Assembly: GCA_016839345.1 (NCBI GenBank)
Contig: JAEOUL010000298.1
Span: 1 to 8,787, forward strand
DNA from: Candidatus Thorarchaeota archaeon
GTDB lineage: Archaea; Asgardarchaeota; Thorarchaeia; Thorarchaeales; Thorarchaeaceae
Direction of reading: 5' to 3'
Length of the DNA: 8,787 nucleotides
Under the pieces are notes generated by a model, which saw only the letters and a list, made by a program, of their open reading frames with translations, ran no database searches and was not told the origin of the DNA. Positions 1 to 7,037 of the stretch are shown here, one piece after another. Position numbers and translations under genes: made by a program. Position 1 is the stretch's first letter; every line of letters starts with the position of its first letter.

Positions 1-1929
1 AAGAATGGAATGAACTTCAGCTATTGAGAGGTCATAAAAGTCTGCGATGGAAAGTTCTTGGTTTCCGAACTTCACCTTTGAACTTAGCACCTCTTCCTTG
101 AACCTCCTTCCTTCACAGTCTGAACATACTATCCAGATTGAAGGAAGATATCTCATTTTGACCTCGACAGCACCCATTCCATTACACGTTGGACACGCAC
201 CTTCGGGACGGTTGAACGAGAAGTGTGATGCTGATAGTTGAGTTTCAGATGCATAGAGGTCTCTCACAATGTCTGAAAGTTTGGTGTATGTCCCTGGATT
301 TGATCTTGGGTTTTTTCCTATGGGTTTTTGGTCGACCAATACAGGACTTAGCCTCATGCCTGTTACTGCATGACACCCAATAGGATATTCCTTCTCAAGG
401 GACGGGACAAGCACATGTTGGACAAGAGTGCTCTTCCCTGAACCACTTCTACCCGTGATGACACTGAGCCTACCGATTGGAATCCTAACATCTATAGACT
501 TCAGGTTGTGCTTATTCGCAGACTGGATCAATATGTAATCATCATGTTGCTCTCTAGGTTCCAAGACAGGTACTCGTTCCTTCAAGCTGAAGTAGCGACC
601 TGTGGTCGTATCTGCATTCCAGAGATCATGGGGGGTGCCAGTAAAGACTATCTCACCACCCCGTTGTCCAGCAAACGGACCAATGTCGATAGCATGGTCT
701 GCTTGAGATGCAGCAACTCTGTCATGTTCAACGAAAATTACTGGTCCAAGTAGTTTCCGAAATGCTGGTAAAAGTCGTTCCAAATCAGCTGGATGCTGAC
801 CAATAGTTGGTTCATCCAACACATGACAGATATCTTCCAATTGGCTAGTTAAAGAGACTGCAAGTCTAACGCGTTGTGATTCTCCCCTTGATAATGTAGG
901 TGAAGGTCGATTCAGCTGGATGTAGTCTAAACCCACAGTCATGAGTGCATTCAGTCTTCTTGAAATCTCAGTCTGTAGGCGTTTTGCTGGTTTTGGAATG
1001 ATGACATCCTTAAAGAGCTGATGAGCTTCGGAAACGGATAGAGCTAATAACTCCGGGAAACTCATCATCTCCCAGTGCACTGATGCAGCTTTTTCATGCA
1101 AACCTGTGTGGTTACATCTTTTGCAACCCTCTCCACCACAGTGAATACACTTAATTCCAAAATGCTTGGGTTCAACTTCCCCAAACCAAGATCCACACTG
1201 TGAACACACATTTCTCATGGAGATGGTTTGAATTGAGTCATTATCTTTGATAGTTATAGAATTAGAACCGAGAGCTTTGATCGTACCCAATGCTTCTCTT
1301 AGCTGCGAATTGGTTGAATCAGGTGAGAAGGTACCTATGAGTAATGATACACTATGAAGATCATGAGGATTCAGCTTCTTCTTTTTCAACGGTTTACCAT
1401 CTACCATTATTCTCTGGTTTCCAAACTCTGAACCAAGAAGCTCAAGTAGTGTGCCATGACTTCCTCTAGTTTCGTGAACGAGCGATGTTGAAATCTCTAA
1501 CATGCCCTTCATCAGTTTCCCTTTGATAACTGCTAAAATCTCATCCTCGGTTAGAACCTGGAGTTCTTCACCGCAGACAACGCAATGCCGTTTGCCAAAC
1601 TTTGCGAACAAAAGTCTAAAGAAAGGATGAAGCCCAGAAGCTGATGCTAGTGTAGAGTTGGGATTCAAGTTTAGCAAGTTTTGACCCACTGCGATAGTCG
1701 GTCCGATTCCAGTTATTGAACGAACGTCTGCAGGAGGCATTCTGACTCTTGAACTACTTGACCGGAAGATATCAAGAAACCTTCTTCTTGCCTCATGATA
1801 TAGTGTGTCGAAAACAAGTGAGGTCTTTCCTGATCCACTGATGCCCGTTACAACTGTTAAACCATCACCTATATCGACATCCACTGACTTGAGATTGTTC
1901 TCTCTAGCTCCTCGGATTCGGATATCCAT
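1..1929 (-). CDS. uvrA: UvrA-family excinuclease ATPase (partial, C-terminus outside window)
   Basis: I translated this by hand from the minus strand; it is open to the left edge (~643 codons seen). Order of features: family-typical start MDIRIRGARENNL; Walker A GISGSGKTS at ~29-37; CxxC at 116/119; a region to ~225 resembling the UvrB-binding domain; a Cys cluster at 242, 245, 261, 264, 269 and 272; ABC signature LSRGESQR at ~346-353; Walker B ending LDEP at 371-374; H-loop EHD at ~401-403; second Walker A GRSGSGKST at ~493-501; then the C-terminal zinc module, CPTC at 579-582 and CSDC at 602-605. In nucleotide excision repair UvrA dimers find damaged DNA and load UvrB. The first signature has Arg where UvrA usually has Gly (LSGGE), and the stretch between zinc module and signature is short; E. 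coli UvrA has its second Walker A near residue 640. It may therefore be a divergent paralogue rather than the canonical repair subunit. The ATG at 1929 is chosen because the family motif follows at once; a TATA-like AAATATA (1964-1970) lies about 38 bp upstream. Confidence 0.93.
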   Translation of the reverse strand, partial: MDIRIRGARENNLKSVDVDIGDGLTVVTGISGSGKTSLVFDTLYHEARRRFLDIFRSSSSRVRMPPADVRSITGIGPTIAVGQNLLNLNPNSTLASASGLHPFFRLLFAKFGKRHCVVCGEELQVLTEDEILAVIKGKLMKGMLEISTSLVHETRGSHGTLLELLGSEFGNQRIMVDGKPLKKKKLNPHDLHSVSLLIGTFSPDSTNSQLREALGTIKALGSNSITIKDNDSIQTISMRNVCSQCGSWFGEVEPKHFGIKCIHCGGEGCKRCNHTGLHEKAASVHWEMMSFPELLALSVSEAHQLFKDVIIPKPAKRLQTEISRRLNALMTVGLDYIQLNRPSPTLSRGESQRVRLAVSLTSQLEDICHVLDEPTIGQHPADLERLLPAFRKLLGPVIFVEHDRVAASQADHAIDIGPFAGQRGGEIVFTGTPHDLWNADTTTGRYFSLKERVPVLEPREQHDDYILIQSANKHNLKSIDVRIPIGRLSVITGRSGSGKSTLVQHVLVPSLEKEYPIGCHAVTGMRLSPVLVDQKPIGKNPRSNPGTYTKLSDIVRDLYASETQLSASHFSFNRPEGACPTCNGMGAVEVKMRYLPSIWIVCSDCEGRRFKEEVLSSKVKFGNQELSIADFYDLSIAEVHSIL

Positions 1930-1963
1930 ACCCTCACAGCGCTTATACAGATGTTTTTCTACG

Positions 1964-1970
1964 TATATTT
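1964..1970 (-). promoter_or_regulatory. Possible TATA box for the uvrA-like gene
   Basis: The minus strand reads AAATATA here. Archaeal start sites lie about 27 bp downstream of the box centre, which predicts transcription from ~1940 and a leader of about 11 nt before the ATG at 1929. GAGG sits 2 nt before that ATG, which is too close for a normal Shine-Dalgarno site. An own promoter fits the terminator-like signal that separates this gene from the one upstream. Prediction by eye only. Confidence 0.35.
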
Positions 1971-2019
1971 CAATCTCTCGGATTTTCTGAGAATCTGAAA
2001 GCTACTGATACTTGTTCAT

Positions 2020-2061
2020 AAAAAAGAAAGAGTAAAGGAAGAGATTGATGCAATCTCTCCT
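2020..2061 (-). terminator. Hairpin plus T-rich terminator after the single-pass membrane protein
   Basis: On the minus strand, just after the TAG at 2074-2076, GAGATTG (2057-2051), loop CAT and CAATCTC (2047-2041) form a perfect 7-bp stem. It extends to GGA/TCC with one bulged base. A pyrimidine-rich tract ending CTTTCTTTTTT (to 2020) follows. Archaeal transcription ends on T-rich runs with or without a hairpin, so this is a good terminator candidate for the gene at 2074-2679. Confidence 0.6.
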
Positions 2062-2073
2062 CATTTGCTTCAA

Positions 2074-2679
2074 CTAGAGATTCCAGTTGTATCGAAGCGT
2101 GATATCAATATCTACTGTCCAAGTGTCAGTCTTTGAAGCAGCATCAAACCAGAAGACCCAGACATATGTATCTGCGTTGTTATTTAGGTTGAAGTAAGTA
2201 TCAACTTGGTTCGTATAATCTCCCTCATCCACCAGATATGTATCAAGACCGGACCATGTCGTAATCGAATCGAATGTTGCTCGATCTATATCATATATTG
2301 CGATATGAATCGTTACAGATACTGCATCTACCCCTGTGTCATCAACACTGATATCAAATAAAACATCAGGGGATGTAGTAGTTAGAACCTCATAGCTATA
2401 GACATCAAAGTCATCATAATAGTATGTTCCAAGTGGCTCGTAGATATCGACATCTATGTTGTTGTAGCTGACGAGAGTCCTTGATTCAAAGTTTGATCCA
2501 TTCCCGATGATTCCACCAAAGAGATTGATCAATCCTCCCATGAAAGCCAATGCAATAATTAACATTCCAATTATGAGAAGCACACAGATAACAACAGCTA
2601 TCTTACAGCAGGTTCCATAACCTGATGATTGCCTTGGTGGCTGGTAGGGTTCTGAAGCAGGCATAGGGATTTCAGACAT
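2074..2679 (-). CDS. Single-pass membrane protein with extracytoplasmic beta-rich domain
   Basis: About 201 residues. Residues 1-26 form a short hydrophilic, Pro-rich tail (PMPASEPYQPP) ending in a Cys pair at 24-25. Residues ~27-53 are one strongly hydrophobic helix (VVICVLLIIGMLIIALAF within it). The rest is acidic and rich in Tyr, Thr, Val and Asp, with alternating beta-strand patterns and no further membrane segment. The likely topology is tail inside, domain outside. The late part (ADTYVWVFWFDAASKTDTW, then alternating hydrophobics) loosely resembles GOLD/emp24-like beta sandwiches that show a 'YyLvfdN' strand; this is an impression, not an assignment. I do not recognise the family. The ATG at 2679 is preferred over an in-frame ATG at 2706 because AAGGTGA lies 4 nt before it and nothing similar precedes 2706. 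It is divergent from alkD and followed by a terminator, so probably monocistronic. Confidence 0.8.
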   Translation of the reverse strand: MSEIPMPASEPYQPPRQSSGYGTCCKIAVVICVLLIIGMLIIALAFMGGLINLFGGIIGNGSNFESRTLVSYNNIDVDIYEPLGTYYYDDFDVYSYEVLTTTSPDVLFDISVDDTGVDAVSVTIHIAIYDIDRATFDSITTWSGLDTYLVDEGDYTNQVDTYFNLNNNADTYVWVFWFDAASKTDTWTVDIDITLRYNWNL

Positions 2680-2683
2680 TGTT

Positions 2684-2690
2684 TCACCTT
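2684..2690 (-). promoter_or_regulatory. Shine-Dalgarno site fixing the start at 2679
   Basis: The minus strand reads AAGGTGA, then AACA, then ATG. It is a good match to the complement of the 16S rRNA 3' end at suitable spacing. It lies inside the frame that would begin at 2706, which favours the downstream start. Confidence 0.6.
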
Positions 2691-2740
2691 CATTTTGTAC
2701 CTGCATTGTTGCTTAATTTCATTTCTTGTGGTTATGTCTA

Positions 2741-2750
2741 CATAATTATA
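2741..2750. promoter_or_regulatory. Shared divergent promoter with palindromic TATA-like core
   Basis: The core ATAATTAT (2742-2749) is its own reverse complement, so it can act as a TATA-like box in both directions. Rightward, about 27 bp from its centre is ~2772-2774, which coincides with the ATG of alkD at 2774 and predicts a leaderless mRNA. Leftward the same distance gives ~2718, a leader of about 40 nt that contains the Shine-Dalgarno site before 2679. Confidence 0.45.
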
Positions 2751-2773
2751 TCAGATAATTCCTAATGTTCATT

Positions 2774-3457
2774 ATGTCAAAATCACTTTCTGAGTCAATC
2801 TATAAAGAGCTTCAAGAATTGAGTAATCCATACAGAAAGGAGAAGATAGCTGGGTATCTTAAGACCTCATCTTTGGAGTTCATTGGTGCTGAGCTTCCAG
2901 ATATTCATCGGACTATCAAGAAACACATCAAAGGCTTGGATATTGACAAGTTACCACAACTTATGGAATCGCTCTGGAAGATTAGGACATTCGAGACTCG
3001 TCTTGCGGCAATTGACATATTGAAGATCTATGCGAAGAAGGGACCTGTCAAAAAAGCCCTATCATTTGCAGATAGCTGGATTGACGAGGCCGATACTTGG
3101 GCAATAATCGATCCGTTGTGTTCGCCATGTATTGGGTCACTTCTACTTCGAGAGCCTGAAGTTGCAGTCACTCTTAGGTCTTGGAGAGAGTCCGATAATT
3201 TCTGGAGGCGTAGAGCTTCTGTTTTGCCGTATCTTCATCTGACTTTGAAAACCCAGTATAGATCCGAATTTATCGAAAATATCCTCGAAGCGGTAACTCC
3301 CCACTTATCCGATCAGGAATTCTTCGTTGGAAAAGCAGCTGGATGGGTTTTACGTGAATTGAGTAAGAGAGAACCAGATTTAGTTAGAACTTACTTTGAG
3401 AAACATCGGTCGAAAATGACCAAACTCGTGATACGTGAAGGGATGAAGATACTCTAG
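2774..3457 (+). CDS. alkD: AlkD-family DNA alkylation repair glycosylase
   Basis: About 227 residues, made almost wholly of amphipathic HEAT-like helix pairs, which matches the usual ~220-240 residues of AlkD. AlkD excises positively charged alkylated bases (N3- and N7-alkylpurines) without flipping the base out, through an aromatic/Asp cleft. Key residues line up with Bacillus cereus AlkD (W109, D113, R148, W187): W109 and D113 in TWAIIDPLCSPCIG, the Arg run at 145-147 in NFWRRRAS, and W191 in GKAAGWVLRE. When numbered from the ATG at 2774, W109 and D113 fall at exactly the reference positions. An in-frame ATG at 2765 would add three residues. There is no Shine-Dalgarno site; the TATA-like core at 2742-2749 predicts transcription from about 2774, so the message is likely leaderless. 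A T5 run follows the TAG. A fragment matching its last ~30 codons lies at 6900-7016. Confidence 0.93.
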   Translation: MSKSLSESIYKELQELSNPYRKEKIAGYLKTSSLEFIGAELPDIHRTIKKHIKGLDIDKLPQLMESLWKIRTFETRLAAIDILKIYAKKGPVKKALSFADSWIDEADTWAIIDPLCSPCIGSLLLREPEVAVTLRSWRESDNFWRRRASVLPYLHLTLKTQYRSEFIENILEAVTPHLSDQEFFVGKAAGWVLRELSKREPDLVRTYFEKHRSKMTKLVIREGMKIL

Positions 3458-3463
3458 AGATCA

Positions 3464-3474
3464 TTTTTCCTTCT
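3464..3474 (+). terminator. T-rich tract after alkD
   Basis: TTTTTCCTTCT begins 7 nt after the TAG of alkD. It is a pyrimidine tract with a T5 run, of the kind that ends archaeal transcription without a hairpin. The ~100-bp gap to the convergent gene holds nothing else I can support. Confidence 0.4.
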
Positions 3475-3558
3475 ACACAATCATGTAAAAGAATATTGAA
3501 TCCTTCTGAATATCGCCGTAATTCTCATGACCAAATTGTGCGACGCGTCTATTCATAG

Positions 3559-6500
3559 TCATGATCGTTTATTGAATATCAAAATGACTACAATCAATAT
3601 TACTACTATTGAAGCAATACTAATTGTCAGGATTAGAACATCATCTACAGGAGGACCTGTACCAGTAGTTGGAGTAGTAGTAGTTGGGGTAGTCGTGGTT
3701 GGAGCAGTCGTAGTTGTTGGTACTGCTTCCTGAACAGTCACGAAAACAGTATTGTACGCTGTTTGTCCACTCGTATCAACAATTACGATAGTATAATTAT
3801 ACACACCTATTGCCAATCCATCAACGGAATATGAGATTGGTTCACCGTTCCAAAGATTGAAGGCATCGATTGACGAGTTTTTGTATACAGTATAAGTTGC
3901 TGGGTTGAAATCAGACGCGTTCCAATATATCGAGTTACCAATGGTTCCTTCATCGTAAACCACGTTTCCATAGGGTGAGTTCAAAAATGGTTCAGTATCC
4001 CATACATTAACAATCACAGTATCTCTTGCACTGTTGCCACTTGTATCATTGATCATCATTGTGAAATTATGTGTTCCAATTGGTAGTCCATCTATTGAAA
4101 ACATGGGACTAGCACCAGTCCAAACACCCCATATGTCCAAATTTTCATTTATGTAGAGGTAGAATCCAAATGGATTAGCATCGGACATACTCCAAGCTAG
4201 AGTGTGTCCTGTGGTATCGTAATTGTATCCCCTATCACTAGGTGAATTAATTGTTGGTGGATTGTCGAAAATAGTAACCCACACCGTATCATCTGAATAG
4301 TAGCCTGAAGTCCCGTTAACAAATAGTGTATAATTGAAGGTTCCAAGTGAAGAAGTATCGACATCCACAGTTATTCCAGATCCGTCCCAAATGCCCTCCT
4401 CATGAACCGCATCATCAATGTATATAATGTAGTAATCAGGTTCGCTCGAGAATGAATCCCAGGTGAAAGACGCTCCGACTGATTCAAACTGGAAGTTCTC
4501 ATTGCTATGATCTGAAAGGACGACAGCAGGACCGCGGGGATATCTATCCACGTTATATCCTGGACCCGGTATTGAATATACACCCGGTCCTTGATAGTCA
4601 TCCCAATAATTCCCTATTGATATACCATCATCCCATGTGTTTGTGTCTTGATACGCGTATCCATTACCATCGAGATTCGCGGAAAGATTGTTTCCGAAGA
4701 CGGTATTGTAATCTGAGAAAACATACAGATTGATTCCATATGCTGAATTTCCTTCTACAGTATTATTGATTATTTGATAGTGGTCACCATAGAATAATGA
4801 AATTCCGTCTGCCTGATTGTTGGCAACCGTATTCCCAATGATTTCACCATGAATTGAGCTGGAACAGTATATTCCATTATTCCCATTATTTGTGATTGTT
4901 CCATCTCGAATGGAGATCCAATCTGAGTACAATAACCTGATACCGTGGTACACACTGGAAAGAACATTACAATCATATATTGTCGAATTATCAAAGTAGA
5001 GGGTGTAGACTGCTATGTCATTATTTTCGAAAATACAGTGAGATAGATTGAGTTTAGTTGAACTTCTCAGGTATGCACCATATTCATTGGACGAAATCAC
5101 ACTGTCATTTACGTTGAAGTCATTACAACCATAAAGATACATTCCATATCCAGAATCCAATGTCGTGATATTCTTCAATGAACACTCATATGAGTAATAG
5201 GATACGAATGCTGCACTTGTTGAGTTTTGAATCGTATTATTCTCAATTTCACAATTACTACATTCCTGAAGTTGGAAACCAATGTGATTATCGATAAGTG
5301 CATTCTCGGATATGTTACAATCTGTTGAAAACGCAATTGCAAGACTCATAGTAGCTCTAAAGATTTCATAGTTTTTGATTTGAATACGAGTTGAATTTAC
5401 AATAATGATTTGTCCTAATGAATTATCATCCAATGTAAGATCTGATGCCTCATAGAAATATCCTAAGGGTTTCCCGTTGACAGTTGTTTCAGCGAAATTG
5501 TGTACCCAGTTATTTGCATCAAATCCGGAAACGTACACTCCACAATTCTCCAAAGTAGTTTCTGTAACATTGCAGAAATCTGAAACGTAAAGATAGACAC
5601 CTCTCATTTGATTTGAGATTGTGGTCGAGTTCAATGTACAGTTATTGGAAAAGTAGAATGCAATCCCTGTATCTGTCTGTGACATCGTACCACCTTGAAT
5701 TGCTAGTTTCGTACAATTTACAACAAGTATCTGACCATACGAGTTACCATCTACTGCCATGTCTTTTGAATTGAAGAAATACCCGAGAGTCTTACCATTT
5801 GCTAAATTCCCTGTAACCGTGTGTTCATAATCAAGAATATCTCCACCAGTGATGGCAAGACCATCATTCTGAAAGTTGTTACTGGATAGAATACCATTAC
5901 GTGTATAGTAGAGGTAGAAACCAAAGTGAGAATTTCCGCTGATGTGATTATATTCAATAATTGCATTGTCTCCTCTATTCCAGTGGACACCATACCCTGT
6001 ATTATCAAGAACTGTATTATTGGCGAAATGCACATCGTCACTGTCATATATCCTAAAGCCAATTTCCACATTTTCATTGAATGAGTTGTTGGCAACTGTC
6101 ATAATGTTACATGAATCAAGATATGCACCGCAAGAAGAATTCCAGAATGTATTGAACCGGATCTCACTGGAACTACAAGAATACATGTATAGTGCATTAT
6201 CAACTGAGTTCCATACTGTGTTATTCTCAATTCTGCAATCCGAGCTTTGACAATATATTCCATCGTTTAGTGTGTCATAAATTGCATTCTGTGTCACAAC
6301 ACAATTACTGACGGTTGACAAACGGATACCATAACTGGAAATATTATACATCGTGTTGTTCTTTATTACAAGATTATTTGTGTTCAGAACATAGACTCCA
6401 TAGCTCTTCATCATTATTGTGCAATTTTCTACGCGACCGTGATCTGCGTTATTGATATGAATTCCTTCTCCCTGAATTGAATCGGACCATAGTAGGCAAT

Positions 6501-6819
6501 TACGGATTATGAAGTACTTAGATGTGTAAATAATGAAAATACAATCATAATTGGTTTTTATCTCTAGATTTTCAATTATGTACGGATCTGCTTCAGTACC
6601 AGAACCTGGGATACTTTGTTCATCCCAATCAAGATCGTCGGATATAGATATTCTATCGTGAAGTTCATAGGATTGCGAAAATGTTTCATCTTCCCGTGAT
6701 TCTATTTCTACAATTGGTTGAGTAACAATCTCACTTTGAACAGGAAAATTACTTCCGAATTTTGAAAATAGTGGGCTAACAACAATCATTCCAATAATAA
6801 AAAGACGGATAATTCCCAT
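3559..6819 (-). CDS. Cell-surface right-handed beta-helix (NosD-like) protein with Ig-like domains, stalk and membrane anchor
   Basis: About 1086 residues. A hydrophobic signal segment (~4-19) leads to the NosD-type opening GSGTEADPYIIENLEI (~72-87). From there to ~745 run parallel beta-helix (PbH1) coils with recurring 'I.NN.I..N..GI.L' patterns. Three Ig/fibronectin-like modules of ~90 residues follow, from about 763, 852 and 943. They share a 'W..D..P..Y..Y.N....W..G' core and end in 'G.YNYTI...DTSG...D/NTV.V.V'. Next is a Thr/Pro stalk (~1030-1055), a membrane helix (~1058-1083) and a basic end NKRS. More than 25 N-X-S/T sequons suggest heavy N-glycosylation. Beta-helix proteins of this type usually bind or cleave carbohydrate, but I see no catalytic motif, so the ligand is unknown and adhesion or glycan binding is only a guess. 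An in-frame TTG at 6828, with GGAG 9 nt upstream, is the alternative start. It is convergent with alkD. Confidence 0.9.
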   Translation of the reverse strand: MGIIRLFIIGMIVVSPLFSKFGSNFPVQSEIVTQPIVEIESREDETFSQSYELHDRISISDDLDWDEQSIPGSGTEADPYIIENLEIKTNYDCIFIIYTSKYFIIRNCLLWSDSIQGEGIHINNADHGRVENCTIMMKSYGVYVLNTNNLVIKNNTMYNISSYGIRLSTVSNCVVTQNAIYDTLNDGIYCQSSDCRIENNTVWNSVDNALYMYSCSSSEIRFNTFWNSSCGAYLDSCNIMTVANNSFNENVEIGFRIYDSDDVHFANNTVLDNTGYGVHWNRGDNAIIEYNHISGNSHFGFYLYYTRNGILSSNNFQNDGLAITGGDILDYEHTVTGNLANGKTLGYFFNSKDMAVDGNSYGQILVVNCTKLAIQGGTMSQTDTGIAFYFSNNCTLNSTTISNQMRGVYLYVSDFCNVTETTLENCGVYVSGFDANNWVHNFAETTVNGKPLGYFYEASDLTLDDNSLGQIIIVNSTRIQIKNYEIFRATMSLAIAFSTDCNISENALIDNHIGFQLQECSNCEIENNTIQNSTSAAFVSYYSYECSLKNITTLDSGYGMYLYGCNDFNVNDSVISSNEYGAYLRSSTKLNLSHCIFENNDIAVYTLYFDNSTIYDCNVLSSVYHGIRLLYSDWISIRDGTITNNGNNGIYCSSSIHGEIIGNTVANNQADGISLFYGDHYQIINNTVEGNSAYGINLYVFSDYNTVFGNNLSANLDGNGYAYQDTNTWDDGISIGNYWDDYQGPGVYSIPGPGYNVDRYPRGPAVVLSDHSNENFQFESVGASFTWDSFSSEPDYYIIYIDDAVHEEGIWDGSGITVDVDTSSLGTFNYTLFVNGTSGYYSDDTVWVTIFDNPPTINSPSDRGYNYDTTGHTLAWSMSDANPFGFYLYINENLDIWGVWTGASPMFSIDGLPIGTHNFTMMINDTSGNSARDTVIVNVWDTEPFLNSPYGNVVYDEGTIGNSIYWNASDFNPATYTVYKNSSIDAFNLWNGEPISYSVDGLAIGVYNYTIVIVDTSGQTAYNTVFVTVQEAVPTTTTAPTTTTPTTTTPTTGTGPPVDDVLILTISIASIVVILIVVILIFNKRS
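3668..3720 (-). repeat. 15-bp tandem repeat encoding the TTTTP stalk
   Basis: On the plus strand three 15-bp units (3668-3682, 3683-3697, 3698-3712) share the form GTTGGRGYAGTMGTR and a partial fourth follows. They encode Pro-Thr-Thr-Thr-Thr pentads (one interrupted by Ala) just before the C-terminal membrane helix. Such stretches are extended, often O-glycosylated spacers that lift a surface domain from the membrane. Units differ at third positions, so the repeat is kept at the protein level or is not recent. Confidence 0.8.
5389..5819 (-). repeat. Duplicated ~107-residue module inside the beta-helix
   Basis: Two segments exactly 321 bp (107 codons) apart encode matching blocks: NGKTLGYFF..(S/D)..GQILVVNCT (5710-5819) and NGKPLGYFY..GQIIIVNST (5389-5494). 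The shared pattern is NGK-x-LGYF, an acidic stretch, GQI-x3-VN-x-T. It is a known type of insertion between beta-helix coils in NosD-like proteins. The DNA has diverged, so this is an old internal duplication. Confidence 0.7.
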
Positions 6820-6881
6820 ACGATTCAATCTATTCTACTCCAACTCCAGCCAAGACACAATACCTAGAAGGAACGCATTTC

Positions 6882-6889
6882 AATATTTT
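6882..6889 (-). promoter_or_regulatory. Possible TATA box for the surface-protein gene
   Basis: The minus strand reads GGAAAATATTG. A start site about 27 bp on would be ~6859, giving a ~40-nt leader before the ATG at 6819 (or ~30 nt to the TTG at 6828). A GGAG lies 9 nt before the TTG. Assigned by eye. Confidence 0.35.
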
Positions 6890-6890
6890 C

Positions 6891-6908
6891 CTTTTTTGAA
6901 AAAAACAG
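6891..6908 (-). terminator. T-tract and A/T hairpin after the membrane/coiled-coil gene pair
   Basis: The minus strand reads CTGTTTTTTTCAAAAAAG: a T7 run followed by a complementary A-run that could fold as a small hairpin. It is the first long T-run downstream of the minus-strand gene ending at 7038 and lies just before the surface-protein promoter, so it may separate the two transcripts. It also borders the AlkD relic on the other strand. Confidence 0.35.
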
Positions 6909-7016
6909 GAGCTTGACATCATTCGTGAGTATATCCAGAAGAATCGTGAAATGATGACCAAACTGATGCTGAGCGAAGGTTCAAAGAAGTTGTATTGGTA
7001 TTCCTCTGAATTCTAA
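6900..7016 (+). pseudogene. Relic of an AlkD-family gene (C-terminal end only)
   Basis: The plus-strand frame 6900-7016 reads ~38 codons to a TAA and aligns without gaps to residues 198-227 of the neighbouring AlkD. Compare KQELDIIREYIQKNREMMTK with KREPDLVRTYFEKHRSKMTK; the matching continues through L, EG, K and L. I count 15 identities in 30 positions, most others conservative (L/I, V/I, E/Q, H/N). The relic adds YWYSSEF at its end. An in-frame TGA at 6897-6899 precedes it, no start codon serves it, and the ~70 bp upstream shows no AlkD-like sequence in any frame. It is therefore probably the remaining tail of a lost alkD paralogue. DNA identity is much lower than a recent duplication would give, so the two copies were already separate paralogues or are old. 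It has no expected product. Confidence 0.75.
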
Positions 7017-7037
7017 ACTTGTACCAATCTGCGACAA

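Noticed and set aside
508..753. Plus-strand open frames at 47-241, 508-753 and 1805-1990
   Set aside because: They lie antisense to the uvrA-like gene, whose minus-strand frame carries the Walker, signature and zinc motifs. No family resemblance.
2002..2004. In-frame TAG upstream of the uvrA-like gene as a pyrrolysine codon
   Set aside because: TAG ends alkD, the DinB-fold gene, the single-pass protein and the iron-sulfur gene here, and a family-typical ATG follows, so the TAG is most simply a stop outside the gene.
3490..3520. Possible hairpin at the end of the surface-protein gene
   Set aside because: Only about 5 A/T base pairs match and no good T-run follows, so I do not call a terminator.
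3668..3720. Tandem repeat as a CRISPR or regulatory repeat array
   Set aside because: The 15-bp units have no spacers, stay in frame and encode TTTTP pentads of a surface stalk.
3527..3733. Plus-strand frame starting MTKL, with a Val/Gly-rich end
   Set aside because: It is mostly antisense to the Thr/Pro stalk of the surface protein. Its MTKL echoes the AlkD tail, but the residues around it do not align, so chance is likely.
4371..6250. Other frames inside the surface-protein gene (4371-4601, 4770-4994, 5802-6095 minus; 5966-6250 plus)
   Set aside because: Shadow frames of a long, clearly coding repeat-rich gene; no domain features.
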